Of a DNA stretch of 64,000 nt, positions 62,211-64,000 are shown piece after piece (position 1 is the stretch's first letter; the number at the start of each line of letters is the position of its first letter). The stretch comes from Bog-257 sp963834135 (lineage in GTDB: Bacteria > Acidobacteriota > Terriglobia > Terriglobales > Acidobacteriaceae). The notes under the pieces were generated by a model that ran no database searches, had not been told where the DNA came from, and saw nothing but the letters and a program-made list of their open reading frames with translations. The DNA lies in the NCBI GenBank assembly GCA_963834135.1, contig CAWIAN010000010.1, forward strand, positions 124,001 to 188,000, in the 5' to 3' direction. The translations under genes were made by a program, and so were the position numbers.

Positions 62211-63644
62211 TTATTTCGCCTCTACCGGCTGCATTTGCGGTTTCTTCCATGTGCCATTGAGCACCGTTTCGCCAGGCAGGTAAACGCGCAGCACGCAGTA
62301 GAAGGGGCCATTGGGTGCGGGCAGCCAGTTTGCTTGCTTCGCCGCGCCCGGATCATGCGGTGAGATATAGAGCGTGAGCGAGCCATCGCTGCCGTACTTG
62401 TAGGACTTCATCGTGGTCGAGTTGAGCAGGTAGCGCTTCAGCCGATTGGCCACCAGGAACTGCGTTTTACCGTCGTACATGGTAAGCGACCAGAAAGCTT
62501 TGTTGGGCGGGAGATCGCCTTTGGCAAAGCGCAATTCGTAACTCGACTTTGAGGCGTCCAGCGGCTGGTGATTTGCGTCAACGAAGTAGCCGAAGTAGAT
62601 GGCATCAGCTCCGGTGTTGCCGTACAGGCCAAGCTTGGCTCCTACGTAGCGATACAGGTAGTTACCCTTCAGGTCTTCGCGTGTGCCGAAGAGGACGGAG
62701 CTGAGGATCTGGTCAGTGTTGATCTTCTGCATCACCTCGGCAACGTCGGCGGCGGAGTCCTTGATACCCTCCTGGATCGCCTGCTGAATCTCGGGTGAGA
62801 ACTTGTTGAAGTCGAAAGTCTGACCGGGCCCGATGTTCAACCTGGCAAAGCGCGCCAGCAGAGCGCTCTCCGAGGGATTTGGCGGACAGAACTGGAAGAG
62901 AAAGTTGACCAGCGGGAACATAGCCGGCGACGTAGACATATCGTCGGCATACTTCGGCCAATTGATGGCAGGAGCAGCGGCGGGCGCGGGCTGGTGCAGG
63001 AAGGCGCTCAACGGCTGGGCTTTGTACTGGTCCTGAATCTTGTTCACGTTCGGCAGGTCGGCAAGGTTGAACAGCTGGGTGCGAAAGAGCGCATAAGCGA
63101 ATTGCGTCTCCGAGCGAATGACAGCTTTTATGCCGGGCGGGGTTGCGCCGTTCCATCCCGGTCCGGCAATGAGAAATGTCCCGCCGTCGTTACCGTAGGC
63201 GCGCGTGCCCAGGTAGGCGAAATTGTAGGTGTACAGATCAACCAGTTGCGCCGTGTAGTAACGATTGGGCGCGATCTTCGGCATGGTGATGACCATGGGC
63301 TCGGCGCGCAGGTCCATCCAAAGATAAGAGTAGGGCGTGTCGGAATTTGGCGTGACGACAAACTTGTCGGCCGGGGTCGCGACCGACTTCGAACTGTTCA
63401 AGGTGTTGAACGGGCCGCGATAGTCCTTGTTGGTAGTGTCGATCGACTGCTTGTACATGGTCTGGTAATTGACGGCCATGGGGAATCCGTAGATGTAGGC
63501 TTCCTTAGCAATAGCGCGAGCGTCGGCTGCCGCAAGGCCGGAGGTTGCGGTTTCAGTCTTCTTCTCGTCGCTGCAGGCCGCCACGAACAGGAGTGCCAGA
63601 GCCAGGCTGAAATTCCAGATTCTCCGCGCCACGATCCTTTTCAT
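62211..63644 (-). CDS. DUF1254/DUF1214 lipoprotein
   Basis: A 477-residue protein starting at ATG 63644 (GGAGAGGG upstream). It has a lipoprotein signal peptide with lipobox VAAC followed by SDEK. DUF1254 block: AKEAYIYGFPMAVNYQTMY, TPNSDTPYSYLWMDLRAEP and YTYNFAYLGTRAYG. DUF1214 block near the C-terminus: NKAFWSLTMYDGKTQFL and NWLPAPNGPFYCVLRVYLP. The family function is not established. It precedes the smaller DUF1254/1214 gene by 65 bases and is probably co-transcribed with it and the sulfatase. Confidence 0.87.
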   Translation of the reverse strand: MKRIVARRIWNFSLALALLFVAACSDEKKTETATSGLAAADARAIAKEAYIYGFPMAVNYQTMYKQSIDTTNKDYRGPFNTLNSSKSVATPADKFVVTPNSDTPYSYLWMDLRAEPMVITMPKIAPNRYYTAQLVDLYTYNFAYLGTRAYGNDGGTFLIAGPGWNGATPPGIKAVIRSETQFAYALFRTQLFNLADLPNVNKIQDQYKAQPLSAFLHQPAPAAAPAINWPKYADDMSTSPAMFPLVNFLFQFCPPNPSESALLARFARLNIGPGQTFDFNKFSPEIQQAIQEGIKDSAADVAEVMQKINTDQILSSVLFGTREDLKGNYLYRYVGAKLGLYGNTGADAIYFGYFVDANHQPLDASKSSYELRFAKGDLPPNKAFWSLTMYDGKTQFLVANRLKRYLLNSTTMKSYKYGSDGSLTLYISPHDPGAAKQANWLPAPNGPFYCVLRVYLPGETVLNGTWKKPQMQPVEAK

Positions 63645-63746
63645 CGACCCTCTCCTTAAAGTTGATTTCTTGATCACTGAAGGCTGCAGATTAAGGCCGC
63701 GAACAGGTGAAACCTTAGCTCGCGCCGATGCCGTGGGGGTTAACGG

Positions 63747-64000
63747 TTACGGTTGTGGTGGCGACGGAGCTGGCGGCATCTTCACCAGCGACTTCGCCAC
63801 CCACGCGATGGTGAAGACGATGGTCTGGCCCTGCGAGCGGACGCGCGCGGCAAATTCCGGTTCGTAGCGCACGAGAAACGTCAGCCGCGGCTTAGGCAGG
63901 AAGACGTTGAACTCCGGGCCCAGGCCAAATACGCGGTCCTTGAAACCGAGGAGCGCGGGCGGAATGTCGGAGCCTGAGTCGCCCGTGACCTTAAACTGCG
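63747..64000 (-). CDS. Outer-membrane transporter of the phenol MetA/SphA type, C-terminal part
   Basis: The window holds only the last 84 residues. They end in strands typical of the 'phenol MetA degradation/SphA' outer-membrane barrel family: GLGPEFNVFLPKPRLTFLVRYEPEF, then QGQTIVFTIAWVAKSLVKMP. Stop at 63747-63749. It would supply a route for hydrophobic or aromatic compounds across the outer membrane. Being upstream of the DUF1254/DUF1214/sulfatase genes on the same strand, it suggests a common pathway for uptake and processing of a sulfated or aromatic compound. That is inference. Confidence 0.7.
   Translation of the reverse strand, partial: QFKVTGDSGSDIPPALLGFKDRVFGLGPEFNVFLPKPRLTFLVRYEPEFAARVRSQGQTIVFTIAWVAKSLVKMPPAPSPPQP

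Overview
The window looks like a chromosome segment from a soil-type member of the Acidobacteriota (Terriglobia-like). The evidence is a duplicated MacB/FtsX-type permease of the acidobacterial orphan class, three secreted proteins built from 'GloVer' repeats, many secreted proteins of unknown function, two-domain BadF-type activases, and an evenly high G+C content without phage or plasmid genes. This assignment comes from gene content only. No rRNA gene is present to confirm it.

Layout. From 1 to 3.0 kb there is an anti-sigma/ECF sigma pair, a DUF1223 protein and a small secreted Met/Lys/Ser-rich protein. From 3.0 to 9.4 kb the minus strand carries an aromatic amino-acid cluster in the order trpC-trpF-trpB-trpA-chorismate mutase-DAHP synthase-tyrA. 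From 9.6 to 16.5 kb lie a TPR/DUF3857-like protein, two small conserved proteins, a large GloVer-repeat protein and an orphan Flp pilin. From 16.7 to 28.7 kb there are tRNA-Arg(CCG), an S9 peptidase, two tandem multicopper oxidases with a beta-propeller protein upstream, an aldo/keto reductase, a GH39 glycosidase, a secreted protein, a 39-residue membrane protein and a DoxX-like protein. From 28.7 to 36.2 kb the minus strand holds a cluster of a HgdB-like Fe-S protein, a radical SAM protein, a 1230-residue double-activase fusion and a small unknown protein. This is the most interesting system in the window. From 36.6 to 49.8 kb the genes are mainly housekeeping or conserved: a nucleotidyltransferase, uppP, an SH3/TPR protein, a glyoxalase, yggS, DUF167, a POT/MFS transporter, an AlkD-like protein, an M24 peptidase with two coupled small membrane proteins, and a DUF4139 protein. 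From 49.9 to 64 kb there are two adjacent GloVer proteins, an M61 peptidase, an ADOP-type permease, an AsmA protein, and a minus-strand cluster of an outer-membrane transporter (partial), two DUF1254/DUF1214 proteins and an arylsulfatase.

Two features run through the window. First, several otherwise complete genes are broken by single-base shifts: tyrA twice, trpF, the glyoxalase, the ADOP permease, the Met-rich protein, and the sulfatase at least eight times. This fits uncorrected insertion/deletion errors in the assembly better than gene decay, except perhaps for the sulfatase. Second, the intergenic DNA is rich in repeats: a REP/MITE-like family with TGTCATCCTGAGC ends (seven copies), heptanucleotide tandem repeats, a GGCGTGCTCCACC element, a CTCCGTGGTGA-ended element and an inverted-repeat pair flanking the AlkD-like gene. 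No CRISPR array, prophage, integrase or transposase gene was seen.
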